Below, one piece after another: positions 9,557 to 21,142 of a stretch of DNA of 64,000 bases; the stretch's first letter is position 1, and each line of letters starts with the position of its first letter. The notes beneath the pieces are model-generated. The model did not search any database and was not told the DNA's origin. It saw nothing but the letters and a program-made list of their open reading frames with translations. Made by a program: the position numbers and the translations under genes. The stretch comes from Pestalotiopsis fici W106-1. Lineage: Eukaryota; Ascomycota; Sordariomycetes; Amphisphaeriales; Sporocadaceae. Location: NCBI RefSeq assembly GCF_000516985.1, contig NW_006917094.1:2356001-2420000 (forward strand), given 5' to 3'.

Positions 9557-12283
9557 ATGGCGGCCGAAGAAGTCGCACGCGACAAGCGTTGGTGGCCAAC
9601 GTGGATTCTTATAGGCCTTTTCTCGCTCACATTTCTCGTGTCATCGCCGCTCATCGTCGGTTTCACAACAGTTATAGGGCTGTTTTCATCAATTATATCA
9701 ATTCTCCAAAGTTTGTTTCACACGTCTAGGCTATCAGCGGATGGGCGACTTGGGTCTCTCTTGACCCGCTCCGTGGACCGTATACGCTGGGTCTTGCGTA
9801 TCATTGTTGGACTATGGACCGTTCTCGCACTCTACCTAGTCTATTGGCCTGTTTTCCTTATAGCAATTCTTGTGGTTCCCGGTGTTTTCAAGGCAGCAGA
9901 CATTGCTACAAAGTCATTGTCACAAATTGCTATAAAGGCTTTAGGCGAACCTGACGACACCGAAAGCTGGGATTCACTGCCAAAAGCTGTCGTGTACATC
10001 ATCCTCAGAATTTCACGCCACTTCTCAAATACCTGCGAGCACGGCCGAGGCCACCTGAACGCTACATGGCGAGCTTCACCTAAACCATTACACTTGCTAT
10101 ATGATCAACTATGTCAAGCTGTTGTTGGCGCCGCTAATTCCGCGGCCGCTGATTTCCTTGCCGAGCTAGTCGCCCGGATAGTCTCATCCGTTACCAATTT
10201 GATCATCTCAATATTCGATATCCTCCATGTCCTGGTTGTTGGGATCTTGCTGGACACACAGAACCCGGACGCTGGGAACGAGAGTCTGTGGCTTGTATTT
10301 ATAATTGTACTGCCTATATTCACTACCTGGCTCGCTGCAATTCTTGTGCCTTTCGTCGACGCCTACAAGGAGGCTGTAACATCATCGCTTCTGAAAGCTA
10401 CCGCATCAAATTCGATCATATACAAGTCCTTACAGTCGGGCAAAAGTCCAAACGATTCATGCATCAGGCTACTCGAGATCCTTCCAGGTGGATCAGGTGA
10501 GCCCATTATATGCAAGCTTGCTGTTGCAGACCTGAGCGGCCAAAACATCCCACCATATGAAGCACTATCCTATGTTTGGGGTCCACCCGACATGAATGAA
10601 CACATCGAAATCAACGAGCACACGTTTTACATTTCTCAGGTCCTGCTACAAGCACTTTTGCATTTGCGGGACACGACAAATCCGCGAACATTATGGATCG
10701 ACGCACTGTGTATTAATCAATTCGATCTCGACGAAAGGAGCTCGCAAGTTTTGCTGATGCCACTCATATACTCAGAAGCAACCCGAGTGGTTCTGTGGCT
10801 TGGTGAAAATGAGCCTTGGGGTCTTCAATATGCAATTGATCGCGTTAAATCATTCAAGCTGAGTGATTCCAATACTGAGATCTCAATGCCATATTTTCAT
10901 TTTGGCATTGTGTACGTTGCGGCCAAGCTACTGCGGAGACCATACTGGACTAGAGTATGGGTTGTCCAAGAACTTGTCTTGGCAAGAGATATTCTTGTTT
11001 CCTGCGGCAGATTCACTTGCCGGTGGGAAGAGCTTCAACGACTTGTCACAGGCTGTCTGTCTCGTTCGTTCTTTCCAATCAACCACGTCTATCTTGATGA
11101 GTTCTTGGCTTTGGAGGCCAATCACGAATTGCGAGCCTCAACCCAAAGGGGCGATCAGAGTATTGCAGACATAATATTTGAGAAACCTCTGACGACTACC
11201 CACGACTCTCATGCCCCTGATCTCGTCTCCCTTTGGTACAGATATCGTTCTCGCAACGCCACCGACCCTCGGGACAAAGTCTTTGCCTTCATTGGTCTTG
11301 CTGATAGCTCCCGTGATCTTTTACAACCCGATTACAGCCGTCGGGAATCGTTTCTATCTATAGATCTTGCAAATCAGTACACATATCATTCTCGAAACCT
11401 GTCTGTCGTGGCTTTGGCGGAAAGCGCCAGAGCCAAGTCGCCCACCATGCCGGATGCGACGAATGACGACAGGGAAGCCTATATCCCAAGTTGGTGCCCG
11501 GCTTTCATGACGAATAATATCAAGACTCGACATGGATTTCGGCCTTTCTGGACAGGTCTACCCGGCGATGACGGCGACCACTTCCACGGTGCAGGTCGCA
11601 TTCCAGTACTTGCTTTACCAGCTCAGTCTTCTCCCCAAGTCGGAGAGTTCTTGTTCGACCCGACTTATCATTTCTTGGAAATCCATGTGCTCTCAAATTT
11701 TGGCATCGCCGTCTCGAGTGATGGACGCTTACCAGGACAGTGGGATGAACTAGTTGCCTCAAACATGAGAAACAGTTGGCGCCAAGAAACCATACAAAAC
11801 TGGAAACTGGCCCAAAGATTACTGGCATCGAGAGGCACAAGGGAAGGAACTGAGACGACCGAGCCGTCAGCTGGGAATGCGGCGTTAGAAGAGTTAATCT
11901 ACCTCACACTTACAGCCGGAAAGTTCTCGCGCAGGCCTTCACCTGAAAATGATGAGCAATACCGTCAATACCACGAAGCTCATCAACAAGCATGTATTGG
12001 CAGGCGACCTTTCATCACCGCAGATGGGCGGCTCGGTCTGGGCCCCAAAAGCCTGAAGAGTGGTGACGAGTTACACCTCGTTCTCGGTATGGGAACTCCA
12101 GTGATACTGCGAAAAACTGCTCCCGAATGGAACAAACCAGGAAACAACGTCTCAGAACTATACAATCCGACATGGCTGTACATTGGCCAAGCCTATGTTC
12201 ATGATATGATGAAGTACAATGGCGACTTGGCGGCAGACATTGACTCAGGGGAGGTTATACTAGAGAAACGCATACTTGCGTAA
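9557..12283 (+). CDS. HET-domain protein with N-terminal membrane helices
   Basis: Single exon, 908 aa, ATG 9557. The HET domain starts near residue 334 with Y-E-A-L-S-Y-V-W-G and continues with L-W-I-D-A-L-C-I-N-Q and a Y-S-E-A-T-R-V-V-L-W-L-G block; the R-x-W-V-V-Q-E-L motif is also present. The C-terminal quarter has the usual HET end, with a G-D-E-L-H-L-V-L-G-M segment and a final Y-V-H-D-M-M. Unusually, about 300 residues before the HET domain carry four hydrophobic segments (about 13-55, 77-110, 205-235, 243-268), predicting membrane anchoring. HET proteins trigger incompatibility or immune-like cell death; a membrane-tethered version is an inference from the sequence. The gene is divergent from the ferric reductase. 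Confidence 0.9.
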   Translation: MAAEEVARDKRWWPTWILIGLFSLTFLVSSPLIVGFTTVIGLFSSIISILQSLFHTSRLSADGRLGSLLTRSVDRIRWVLRIIVGLWTVLALYLVYWPVFLIAILVVPGVFKAADIATKSLSQIAIKALGEPDDTESWDSLPKAVVYIILRISRHFSNTCEHGRGHLNATWRASPKPLHLLYDQLCQAVVGAANSAAADFLAELVARIVSSVTNLIISIFDILHVLVVGILLDTQNPDAGNESLWLVFIIVLPIFTTWLAAILVPFVDAYKEAVTSSLLKATASNSIIYKSLQSGKSPNDSCIRLLEILPGGSGEPIICKLAVADLSGQNIPPYEALSYVWGPPDMNEHIEINEHTFYISQVLLQALLHLRDTTNPRTLWIDALCINQFDLDERSSQVLLMPLIYSEATRVVLWLGENEPWGLQYAIDRVKSFKLSDSNTEISMPYFHFGIVYVAAKLLRRPYWTRVWVVQELVLARDILVSCGRFTCRWEELQRLVTGCLSRSFFPINHVYLDEFLALEANHELRASTQRGDQSIADIIFEKPLTTTHDSHAPDLVSLWYRYRSRNATDPRDKVFAFIGLADSSRDLLQPDYSRRESFLSIDLANQYTYHSRNLSVVALAESARAKSPTMPDATNDDREAYIPSWCPAFMTNNIKTRHGFRPFWTGLPGDDGDHFHGAGRIPVLALPAQSSPQVGEFLFDPTYHFLEIHVLSNFGIAVSSDGRLPGQWDELVASNMRNSWRQETIQNWKLAQRLLASRGTREGTETTEPSAGNAALEELIYLTLTAGKFSRRPSPENDEQYRQYHEAHQQACIGRRPFITADGRLGLGPKSLKSGDELHLVLGMGTPVILRKTAPEWNKPGNNVSELYNPTWLYIGQAYVHDMMKYNGDLAADIDSGEVILEKRILA

Positions 12284-12690
12284 TAATTATTTTTCTTTTT
12301 CTTTTCCTTTTTTTGATAAAGTCATCATAACGTATCCACACCTTCCAAGACTCGATCCGGTAGTTCAGTGTGGTTACATGGGCATGGGCGCATGTTCTGG
12401 GATCAACTGGGTCGAAACACATATTGTGCCTCGAGGATGCGTTTTTGAAAGACTTTTATAAGCAGCGGGCAGCCTCCATACATGCAAGTCTTTGCGCAAA
12501 CGCCCTCGACTACTTCGAGGCCATTGCCTGCTGTGTTACATCCGCCTGCATTGAGGGTGGCTCAAGCTTATGTGACGCTACCACCTTGGCAGATATATGT
12601 ACCCCATGAGAGCGCGGGGTCATTGACAAGAAAGTTTCTGTTCTTTGATATTTCAATCTGAACAGCGACGGGACAATCATCGTGAACCAG
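12284..12690. other. Intergenic before the PRISE-type reductase
   Basis: 407 bp with a T-rich tract directly after the HET stop. No gene or repeat could be supported. Confidence 0.5.
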
Positions 12691-14069
12691 ATGTCGGCTC
12701 CTCACCACGCCTTGGTCTTTGGTGCCTCTGGCATTCTCGGCTGGTCCGTAGTCAACCAGATTCTCAAGAACTATCCCGAAAGGGGAGTGTTTCACAAGGT
12801 CACTGCACTCTCCAATAGACCTTTGAGCGAGGAGAATGCATTTTGGCCTCTCAGTGGTCCTGGCAAACCAGTCCTGTCAATCGTGGACGGGATCGACTTG
12901 ACCTTGGGAACCATGGATCATATGAAGGAGACACTACGACTTCGCGTCCCTGATATTGGCTCCGTTACTCACATTTATTATTTCGGTATGTATTCAACGA
13001 GGGAAAGCATCTTTGGACGACCAGACTGACTACTATAGCCTATCTATCCCATCCCGACTTTCCAACAGAGTCCCACATCAATCTAGGCATGCTCCAAAGA
13101 GGTTTCGCGGCAGCAGAAAGCCTGGCACCGAATCTTCATATGCCATTCTACCGGCTGGCACCAAGGTTAGCCCTAGATATCGTTGGGATTTGTGCATCGA
13201 GCTCTGCCTAACATCACGAAGGGCTATGGTATTCATTTGCCGCAGAGGCCGTTCCAGGCTCCCTTTACAGAGGAGATGAGTGACGTACATCAACCTTGGC
13301 ATGATGAGCTCTTCTACTATGTGCTACATGCAGAGCTAGACAAGCTTCAAAAGGGTAAATCCTGGAAATTCGCCGAGGTCAGATGCGGTCCAGTTGTAAG
13401 TTGATCGTCACGGCCTTGGCCTTGGCCTCAATATTTTCACTAACATTGCCTGACCAGGTCGGGTTCGTCCCTCACAAGAACCCGTATAATCTTGCGGGAG
13501 CTTGTGTGAACTTTCTCTCAGTGTACAAGTTTCTACATGAGCAAGGACACCCGGATGCAAAGTCGGAAAAGATTCCCTGGCCCGCGGCTCCGGAAGACTG
13601 CGACACCTTGTTCAATGATGGCGGACAGGATATTTTTGCCGAGTTCAGTATATATCTATGCTTGCATCCAGAGATTGCCGGGAACAGCGAAGTCTACAAC
13701 ATCGGGGATGCGTCTGAGCCTGCGAGCATGTCTGATCGGTGGCGGGTCATCTGCTCTCTGTTCGGGCTTCAGGGGGTACCGCCCGTTGAAAAGTCGGACC
13801 CGGCGTTTGTCCTTCCTAGCAAATTTCTCCATGATCATCCCGAGGCGGTAAATCAACTAAAAGAGGAACAGGGCGTCACTCTTCAGGAGATTGCGCTGGA
13901 AGACACGATCGAAGTATTCACGGATTGGATCAATTTTGACCACCATTTCTCGTTTACTAAAACGAGAAAGACGGGCTTTGATCACGAGCTGTCACTCGAA
14001 GACTCATGGCGGATGGTGTTTGATAGATATCATCAAGCGAAACATTGCTATTATGGGCGTACAGATTAG
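12691..14069 (+). pseudogene. PRISE-type short-chain reductase with a one-base frameshift
   Basis: Exons 12691-12985, 13039-13165, 13222-13395 and 13458-14069. The start gives an NAD(P)-binding motif G-A-S-G-I-L-G. The middle carries the PRISE (progesterone 5-beta-reductase/iridoid synthase-like) active-site layout, with K then Y in K-G-Y-G-I-H-L and a later F-Y-Y. Exon 2 reads A-Y-L-S-H-P-D... up to N-L-H-M near 13143, while the conserved continuation (I-L-P-A-G-T-K, then the intron, then G-Y-G-I-H-L) is in the next frame. One missing base at about 13141-13145 explains the break. Both sides look conserved and splice sites are good (branch CCTAAC before 13221), so this is either a young pseudogene or a sequencing/assembly error. 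It faces the broken SDR at 14306-15429. Confidence 0.75.
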
Positions 14070-14305
14070 CATCTAGTAACTCACTTGAGAATAGATTCAA
14101 GCGTTTGGATAGATGTTAGGCACTGCCCATAAAATATGTGCCACTATTTTGACTCGGGCAATCACGCTTCGTACCTACTTATCGTGCATGACTAAATCTA
14201 GCGACAGCTTTTGCCTGCCACCATGATAAAGTCCTTCAACGCTGGGACCTAGCTCGGTGGTGCCTGTGGGGCGGGCCGTGATTCTTGGCTTCCGTACTGG
14301 TTGAC

Positions 14306-15429
14306 TTAAGCTTGCCTTTGCACTGGCTCAAGACTTTCCACAATCTCTTGTACCCCTGCGAACGAAAGTTCTTGTAAAGTCTCTTTCCACAACTGTCGGG
14401 TGATGTGTTCTGCCTCCCTGGAATATACAAACGGTGCCATTCTACAATGCCAAATGGACACGCATTAGTCGTATAATTGATCCGTAGCGGAATGAGGTAT
14501 GAATGAAAACAGTTAAACAAGTTCCAAATATGGGAATACTTACGGTCTCAGTTTGGCTTCCTCGACATATTGGCCATGCGACCCTTCGCCGAGCTTGGTG
14601 GCAGCATGGACAATCGTGCGCGCTCCCGTATCTGTTGTATGGCCGACCAGGCGTATAAATACCGCAGCCATGATCCCCAGTTCGCTACCAATTTGTGAGC
14701 CGTAACACAGTCCCGGGTTTGCGCAATTGATGACGGCGAGGGACGGAGGGACCCGTTTCGCCAATTCGGCCACGAACAATTGACCCAACAGCTTTGTGGT
14801 GGCATAATGGTCGATCGGATTCCATGGGTTATTCTCGTCATCAAACGCAGGAAGCATCGGTTCTTGATGCCTTTGCTCGAACCTGGCCCAAGCAGCTTGA
14901 TCTGAAGATACGATTACGATGCGACCAGGGGATGATGTGTTTGCTTTCTTGAAGCCGCGGAGCAGGAGAAGTACCAAGAGAACTGTTGAAAGATAATTCG
15001 TCTGCAAATCCTCCTCGTGGCCCGTGATCGGGTTGACATGAAAGTCTTTGCGGTTGACGCCGGCATTGAGAATAGCGATATCGAGGCGAGGATCGAGGTC
15101 TTCGCCTCGCTGCGCAAAAGCCACAACACTATCATACGATGCATAGTCCAGCTGCCAAACCTCGATGGCTTGATCTGGCTTGAGCATGGGAGTCAACGAC
15201 CCACGAGCATCTTCGCCCTTGGCTGTGTCGCGGACAGCGAGAATGAGCTTGCCGAGACCGAGTTTTAGAAGTTGGCGGGAGCAGTCCATGCCGATACCAC
15301 CATTGGCCCCCGTCACGATGGCGGTCTTGCCGCTCAAATCGGCCTCTTGCTTCGATACAGTCGGCGGAGAAATTGGGCCTTGCTGGCCTCTTTTTCCGGG
15401 GTTATATCGAACAAGCCGGGCTGCTCCAT
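14306..15429 (-). pseudogene. Short-chain dehydrogenase/reductase with disrupted N-terminus
   Basis: The main exon (14544 up to about 15365) and the last exon (14306-14441) join through a good intron (GTAAGT...TTGTAG). The product has T-G-A-N-G-G-I-G for cofactor binding, N-A-G, a catalytic Ser in I-V-I-V-S-S, and Y-A-T-T-K as the Tyr-Lys pair, with a normal C-terminus ending Q-R-Q-A. The family's usual N-terminus (E-Q-P-G-L-F-D-I-T-P-E-K-E-A-S) does follow an ATG at 15429, but in a different frame. That frame stops at about 15340, and no intron of workable length bridges the two parts. The net shift, with a few residues apparently lost between A-Q-F and P-P-T-V-S, points to a small deletion near 15360-15375. 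The substrate is unknown. Convergent with the frameshifted PRISE-type gene. Confidence 0.75.
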
Positions 15430-17707
15430 GTTGGCGCGCGCCCGTTCAGTGTACAGGCCGTAGCTTTTTTGGCCTTGGGGCTACGGGATCTGGGAAAACT
15501 AGATTCTGACCATTCGCTACGGGATGTACAGAATATAGAGCCAAGCAGCTGAAAAGGAATGATTTGGACAGTAGAAAGCGTTGAGAATCAACTGCTCGCG
15601 ATGGTTGCCTCCAATGGGACAGATCAAACAACAGTTATGCACTTTTGCGGTTGGTGAAGTGAACCATTTTGTGTGTAATTTGACCTATGGCCTGCCAGGC
15701 TTGGAAACATAACGGATGACCAGCTTTTACCCGAGAAGGATTCCTCACTTCAATCGCATTATGGTGCTTTCACATCTGCATCGTCCATCCTCGTCACCGC
15801 AAAACCCTGAAGAATCTTTGGTCAAGTCATGTTATGGAAGCCTGATCGATGAAAAGAATTATATGTGAAGGTAGCGAAATCCCTTACTACCAGAAAGAAG
15901 CCTGAGCAGAAAGACCAGTCCCTGTGTACAGCGCCTTCGTCGCTAAGAGACCGCCGCTAAACCGTGGAGTGGTACCCTAGCGCGAAGCGACTCACCCTTC
16001 AAGGCAAGGAAGGGGAGCTTAGGACCTTAAAGTCGCCAGCTTATTATTCTAGATATCTACTCAGCTCTCTACCATTCATTATATTATTTCTTTTTTAGGT
16101 AATGTGTTCTATAATGTCATGAAAAATTGGAGACAGTCATGATTAGATAATCTCTGCCTTGCACATGGAGCAGTTGAATCATGACACTTCGGGTCTGATT
16201 AATATGCAATATTGGCACGTGTCAAGGAAGCTTTGCAATCTCCGATCGGCAAAGACTTCTTCGACGATTGCACAAGACCACAGCCCAATGTATTTAGTAA
16301 ATAGAGTATCAACAGTTTATTGTAACGATTCATTGTCTAGTAACGTGGGGATGCGTCTGGTTAATTATAGTAATGGCGCTTGGCATGAGAGAGATAGTGC
16401 TGAACACCAAGAGTGCAACATTGGAACATTTGTTCATCTCTTTTGTTGGGGTAATCCGTCAGATCGTCTGTCTAATATGGTGCCCATCCTGGAAGCACGT
16501 GCCGAACAGCAGAATAAGGTCACGGTAGCGTGGTAACAGCAAGTTCAAGGTCCATGGTCCAGGCAGTTCCGCCCAGCTAATGCAAGCACATAACAAGGAC
16601 GTGCACTACTCATGATTGGGGTTCACTACAAATGAGCAAAGGACAAGAGTTCTAGCAGGCTAAGAGCAAGTCGAGCACTTGAATAGCCGTTCCGTTGAAC
16701 CTACAGGCAACGATGGGCATGAAGCGCATACATTATTTGGGTCCAAGGAGCAGTGTTGCAGCTTAGAAGCTTGGTAGTGTCAGTAATGATGTCAATAGAA
16801 TTGGGGGCCAAAATTAGAACGTAGCATGATTTCTGGTTATCTCAATGAGTACATGAGTGGGTCACAACCAATTCATCTGGGCCAGCTTCGTCCCACACCT
16901 TCGGGGCTGGGGGCAGTATATTTAGTTGCAATGTTCTTGTCAATGGTTATTTGGTGTGGGCGCTGGTGCACAGCTCGAGGCTGGCGTCTCTTAAAGTGAC
17001 CGCGCCAACTCGATATTGAAAAGAGACAAATAAATTGACTTCAAAGCTGCCGACAGCTCAAGCTCTCTAGCGTCTGGCCATTCTACCTTCACTTCCAAAT
17101 ATGGAAAACAGCTCTGTTTCTGGGGCTACCGAAAGTGAATGCATGTGGCATTGACTCACGTGATGAGACGGTCTCAACGTTGCAAGTCGTGGACATCTGA
17201 TTTAGCAGTTCAAAAAATTGCATTTACGCTTTGGCCATCAAGCGCAAATCACTTACAGAACATTCTAGTCGCGCAACGGACTGAAGCTGTGGTGTGGCTC
17301 GGATTCATAGCGCAACAATTCCATCATTGAACTGTTTAGCAATCCCTTAGGGTCAAAAAGCTTCCCACAATATGACCATGGTTCACAATGCAGCACTGTA
17401 ACACTGACACCTGGAACGTAACAATCAATCCGACCGGGCTCAGCCACATGTTGAGACTAACTTTTTTGGCAGGGACTCAAACGATAATGATGGTATTTCT
17501 GGCTTGTCTAGGCATGACTTTCCATGCACTTCAATATCAAGTTGTAGTATCTTTGACAATCTCAAGAGCTGTGATCTATTCGCAATATGTACTTGGAAAG
17601 TCCAGCATGTTTGATGAATATAATAAGCCCGCATCCCCTGTCTGGCTCTACAGCTGGCCACAACTTCGATCAGTATGATCAATTCAACTACCTAGTACTC
17701 TCACACA
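15430..17707. other. Long intergenic region
   Basis: 2.3 kb between the disrupted SDR and the ZZ-repeat gene. Only short open frames occur, without recognisable motifs, splice logic or homologous frames. No tRNA-like or terminal-repeat structure was noticed. Confidence 0.5.
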
Positions 17708-19572
17708 ATGACAGTTGAAGACTTCTTCACGTTCGACGAGCATGAATATGCTCGTCGTATTTCTGATCTTCAGGCATACCCGAACGAACGCCTTATCAAG
17801 CAGGAGGTTGTAAAACTCCGACAAAAGTTTGCTAGTTCCTGGTCCATCGGGGCCGGGATAGGAGCTTCTCCCGTCACATTCGGCGGCTCTTTAGCCGTCA
17901 GCATCGTAGCCTTGCGAAGAAGGCACGTCGCCTCGAAAAAGAATGCTCTCATCATTGCGGAGCTTGCAAAGCGAGGAATTGAGCCACAAAAACTTCAGAA
18001 GCGTGATTTCATGATACCCATGGTCGCTGGTATTGTCGGCATGGGCGTCGGGTGCGGTATCGAACATATCGCCATGAACGCAACAAATGCGCCAAAGGAA
18101 ACTTCTCCCATTCAACAAGTCGTCGAGGATCCACTATATGTGCCTTACGTCGTCGATGACGGGATGGCTGAACAAGCCAAGGAGATTGCAGTTCAAGCTA
18201 GGGCGCAGGGTGTAATTCCTGAGTCAGACATCTCTGGCGCAGTTCTTCAAGATCACACGAATTGGTCGCCCGTATCCCCTACCGACACAGTTAGGTATGA
18301 TGAGGGCATGTTGGCGTTGCAGCTCACTGAGAAGGCACTTGTCGCCTTTGCTGCAGACAAATGCGCTTGGTGGACGACTGAGGCCATGGCCGGCTTGTAC
18401 AATAAGGATCACAATCTCAAGTGCCCTCGCATCCTTGAAGGAGTCGTGGAGTGCATTGAATGCAGTCAAGTTTTGACAGCTGGTACTTATTGGCGTAAGT
18501 CCAGTTTCTGCGGTACAATGCTCGCGAAGAATCCTACTGACGCAGAGCGCAGATTGCTGCAACTGTGATGACCACCAGTACGATGTCTGCAGAGACTGCT
18601 ATTCTGCAGGAGCTCGTTGTGCCCCGAGCCACGAGCTCACTTTGAGACAAATAGCTTACAACTCCGATTTCCAGGGCAGCCATAGCTTGCCGGTCTATAA
18701 GAAATGGTGTGGAAAGTCTTTCATGTCGTCTGGATGTTCCGGACTCAGAAAGAATCTGGTGCAAGAAGCTCGGTACCCATTATTCCAATGTAGTGCATGC
18801 AGAGGTCTGGTTTCTCAAGGTCCATGTTTTCGTAAGTACTCTTCATGAATCAACAATAAGCCAATGGCTAAAGATAAGAAGAAAATGAGAGGACAAGAGC
18901 TGACGTTTCCCAGATTGTAGAGAATGCGCCGACTTTGATCTCTGCGAAACATGTTATCTGGCGGGAGCAGCATGTGGCAACGAAACACATTATCTCACTG
19001 CCTATCTTTGTGCATTGGACTGTTCCAAGACGCCGTTCCTGGTAGAGGATTGTTCGTGGCGCAACAAGGCGGATGATGTATGCTGCAGTCACTGCATGGG
19101 TTCCATCACACAGGGAAGATATTACCGTGAGTCTTTTCGTTGTACGCCATTTCCAACAAGGCATGATGGCTGATCAAATTTGGTCCATCTTCAGATTGTT
19201 GCAATTGCGACAATGACAACTTTATTCTGTGCCACGGTTGTTATCGTAGTGGCATCCGGTGCCAAAATGCAAAGGAACATACCCTGCAACTTCACTTGGC
19301 CGGCACAACCTCAACAGCCAAGACGTCCTCAAAGCGAGCAAAGATACTCCATAGAAAACGGAAATGCGATATTTGCAATGATGCGATACAAGATAATATA
19401 CTATGGCGTATGTCATTGGTCTCTTCAAAATCAAACGGCCTTGATGCTGACATCATCAACAGGTTGCCATGACTGCAATTCGGGAAAGTTCACTATATGC
19501 CCGTCGTGCTATGTCTCCGGACACGGATGCACAGATTCCCAGCACAAAATGGCGATGAATCGGCTTCGGTGA
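17708..19572 (+). CDS. Protein with four ZZ-like zinc-binding repeats
   Basis: Exons 17708-18494, 18553-18831, 18914-19126, 19195-19407 and 19463-19572 give 533 aa. Residues 1-260 have two short glycine-rich hydrophobic stretches (about 46-70 and 98-120) and no known domain. Then come four units of the form C-x2-C ... [HR]-C-x2-C-x5/6-[VLI]-C-x2-C-Y-x-[SA]-G-x2-C-x4-H, resembling ZZ zinc fingers. Each unit is cut by an intron in phase 1 immediately before the second Cys pair (Y|H-C, F|H-C, Y|H-C, W|R-C). Exons 3 and 4 are both exactly 213 nt. This suggests growth by exon duplication. ZZ fingers bind proteins rather than DNA in known cases; the partner here is unknown. The start is the first ATG, with a good A at -3. 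Confidence 0.8.
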
Positions 19573-19987
19573 AGAACCTGCGACGAAAATCACTACGAGA
19601 GCCCAGGTGGTGTATTGATCGACATACTTCTCTCGGTATCCAGGATTCTTTCCAAGAGTATGGTGGGAGGGATTTCCAAACAATCATATTATAATACGTG
19701 GCAATGCTGAGTGTAACTTCATGTAGACTTTTGCGCTGTTTACTACTAGAAGCCAGTAGCATACCGGTAGCGCTGCAGCTCTCAACAGAAGACCCACTTC
19801 GTGCCACAATGGCGCACTTGATCCAACAGCAGTGGGTAAACTTATAGCACATAGAGGATTTCCTGGTATACAAGATACATACCATTGATATCTCCATCAG
19901 AACCTACGATTGTGATATTATCTAGTATGGGGACCTGACGGCGGTTTCACCGTTGATGCATGCATCGTCCATACAACTCTCGAGCGT
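19573..19987. other. Convergent intergenic region
   Basis: 415 bp between two 3' ends. No gene, repeat or strong hairpin was seen. Confidence 0.5.
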
Positions 19988-21142
19988 TCACGATGTAACC
20001 TTTGACGAGATGAGGATGAGCAATGCACCTTTAAAGTCGGATCGGCTGACGACCAAGCCCTCTGTTTCGTCGTTGGCAATAATCAGCACCGTCTTGTCCT
20101 TTTCGGTCATCTCATCCATGACGATGTAGCGATTATAGTTAAATTCAGGATTCTCGTTTGATGGGCAAGAAAACACGCTGCGTACAATCGCGTCAAACTC
20201 GTGTGGCCGCGTTCCTAAAAACTGTTTTGGCAGATATGGCACTGTCTTTAAAGGAGGCTCGGCGGGGCCGTCTGAATATGGTGGCTCGACCGCTGTGATG
20301 ATGGAGGCACGGGGATCGGGCTCATCGCTTGAATGACCCCAATGTTCTTTGCAATAAGTACTTTCGAGGAACTCATTCAGCGTCTGGAATTGAATTAACA
20401 GCTACTTTGGATAACGAGGCTTTTGCGCAAAAGCAGTGTACATACCTGCAAACTGATCTCAGCAGACCGAAAGATTGGAAAATATGGCCGGGAGGTGCGT
20501 GGGAGCGCCTCAGGACACCGGGTATTCCAGTCTTTACTAGGAGGGAATTTTGATAAGCCAATTTGAGCTTCTCGAGACTTGATCCTGTCTACGAGGGCCA
20601 TTTCCCAGACGGCCCCTGCCTCTGCGGCTTCGGTTCGCAAACGCCGTATGATGTGTGGAATATCAGCTGGACCACCGCGATCGAGTTGCGCCAGAACGGA
20701 GAGTGTCGACGAAAATTGGCATCGGAACTTTGCATGGTCAATGGTGGGGTTGTCATCACCCACGCTGGCCGCCACGAGGCAGGTTGACTGATCCTGCCCC
20801 GAGGTACTATCCAGTATGACAAAGGCCTTTCCGTTTACTCCGGGCTTCTGGTTTATTTCATTCATAAAATCGTCGGGCCACCCCAATTGCCCAAACGACT
20901 CGATCATGTCTAGGGGCTCATCGTCGGTCTCTCCATTATACAAGACTGGTACATCTTTGTTTCCTACTAGGACCAATTCATATTGTGTTTGCTTTAGGAA
21001 AGCGCGAATAGTCTGTAAGTTGATTAGTTTTCATTGTCCGTATTTTCCTCAAAGGGGAGTTAACAACCTTGGAATCGAGCTTTTCTTTGCCCAAAAGGAT
21101 AACAGGAAACTTGAGGCCGCGGCTGCGCGCAGTGGGAGTCAT
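19988..21142 (-). CDS. Hypothetical protein, no recognised domain
   Basis: Exons 21068-21142, 20446-21012 and 19988-20383 stay in phase and give 345 aa. The second intron is clear (GTATGT...TTCCAG). The first, 55 nt, has a weak donor (GTTGTT) and a good acceptor (TTACAG). The start M-T-P-T at 21142 is the first in-frame ATG; the frame upstream is open for a further 39 codons without one, so an extra 5' exon is possible. The protein is soluble-looking and acidic, with alternating beta-like segments (K-F-P-V-I-L-L-G, Y-E-L-V-L-V-G-N, A-F-V-I-L-D-S, T-V-L-I-I-A-N-D). I do not recognise the family and assign no function. Confidence 0.6.

Noticed and set aside
14480..14492. 13-mer TCCGTAGCGGAAT shared with the hairpin region near 1687
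   Set aside because: Matches of this length are expected by chance within 64 kb.
16159..16536. 125-codon open frame in the long intergenic region
   Set aside because: No motif, irregular composition and no continuing exon; length is compatible with chance.
17388..17678. 96-codon frame with a hydrophobic stretch upstream of the ZZ-repeat gene
   Set aside because: Hydrophobicity arises from A+T-rich sequence, and nothing resembles a family or splice partner.
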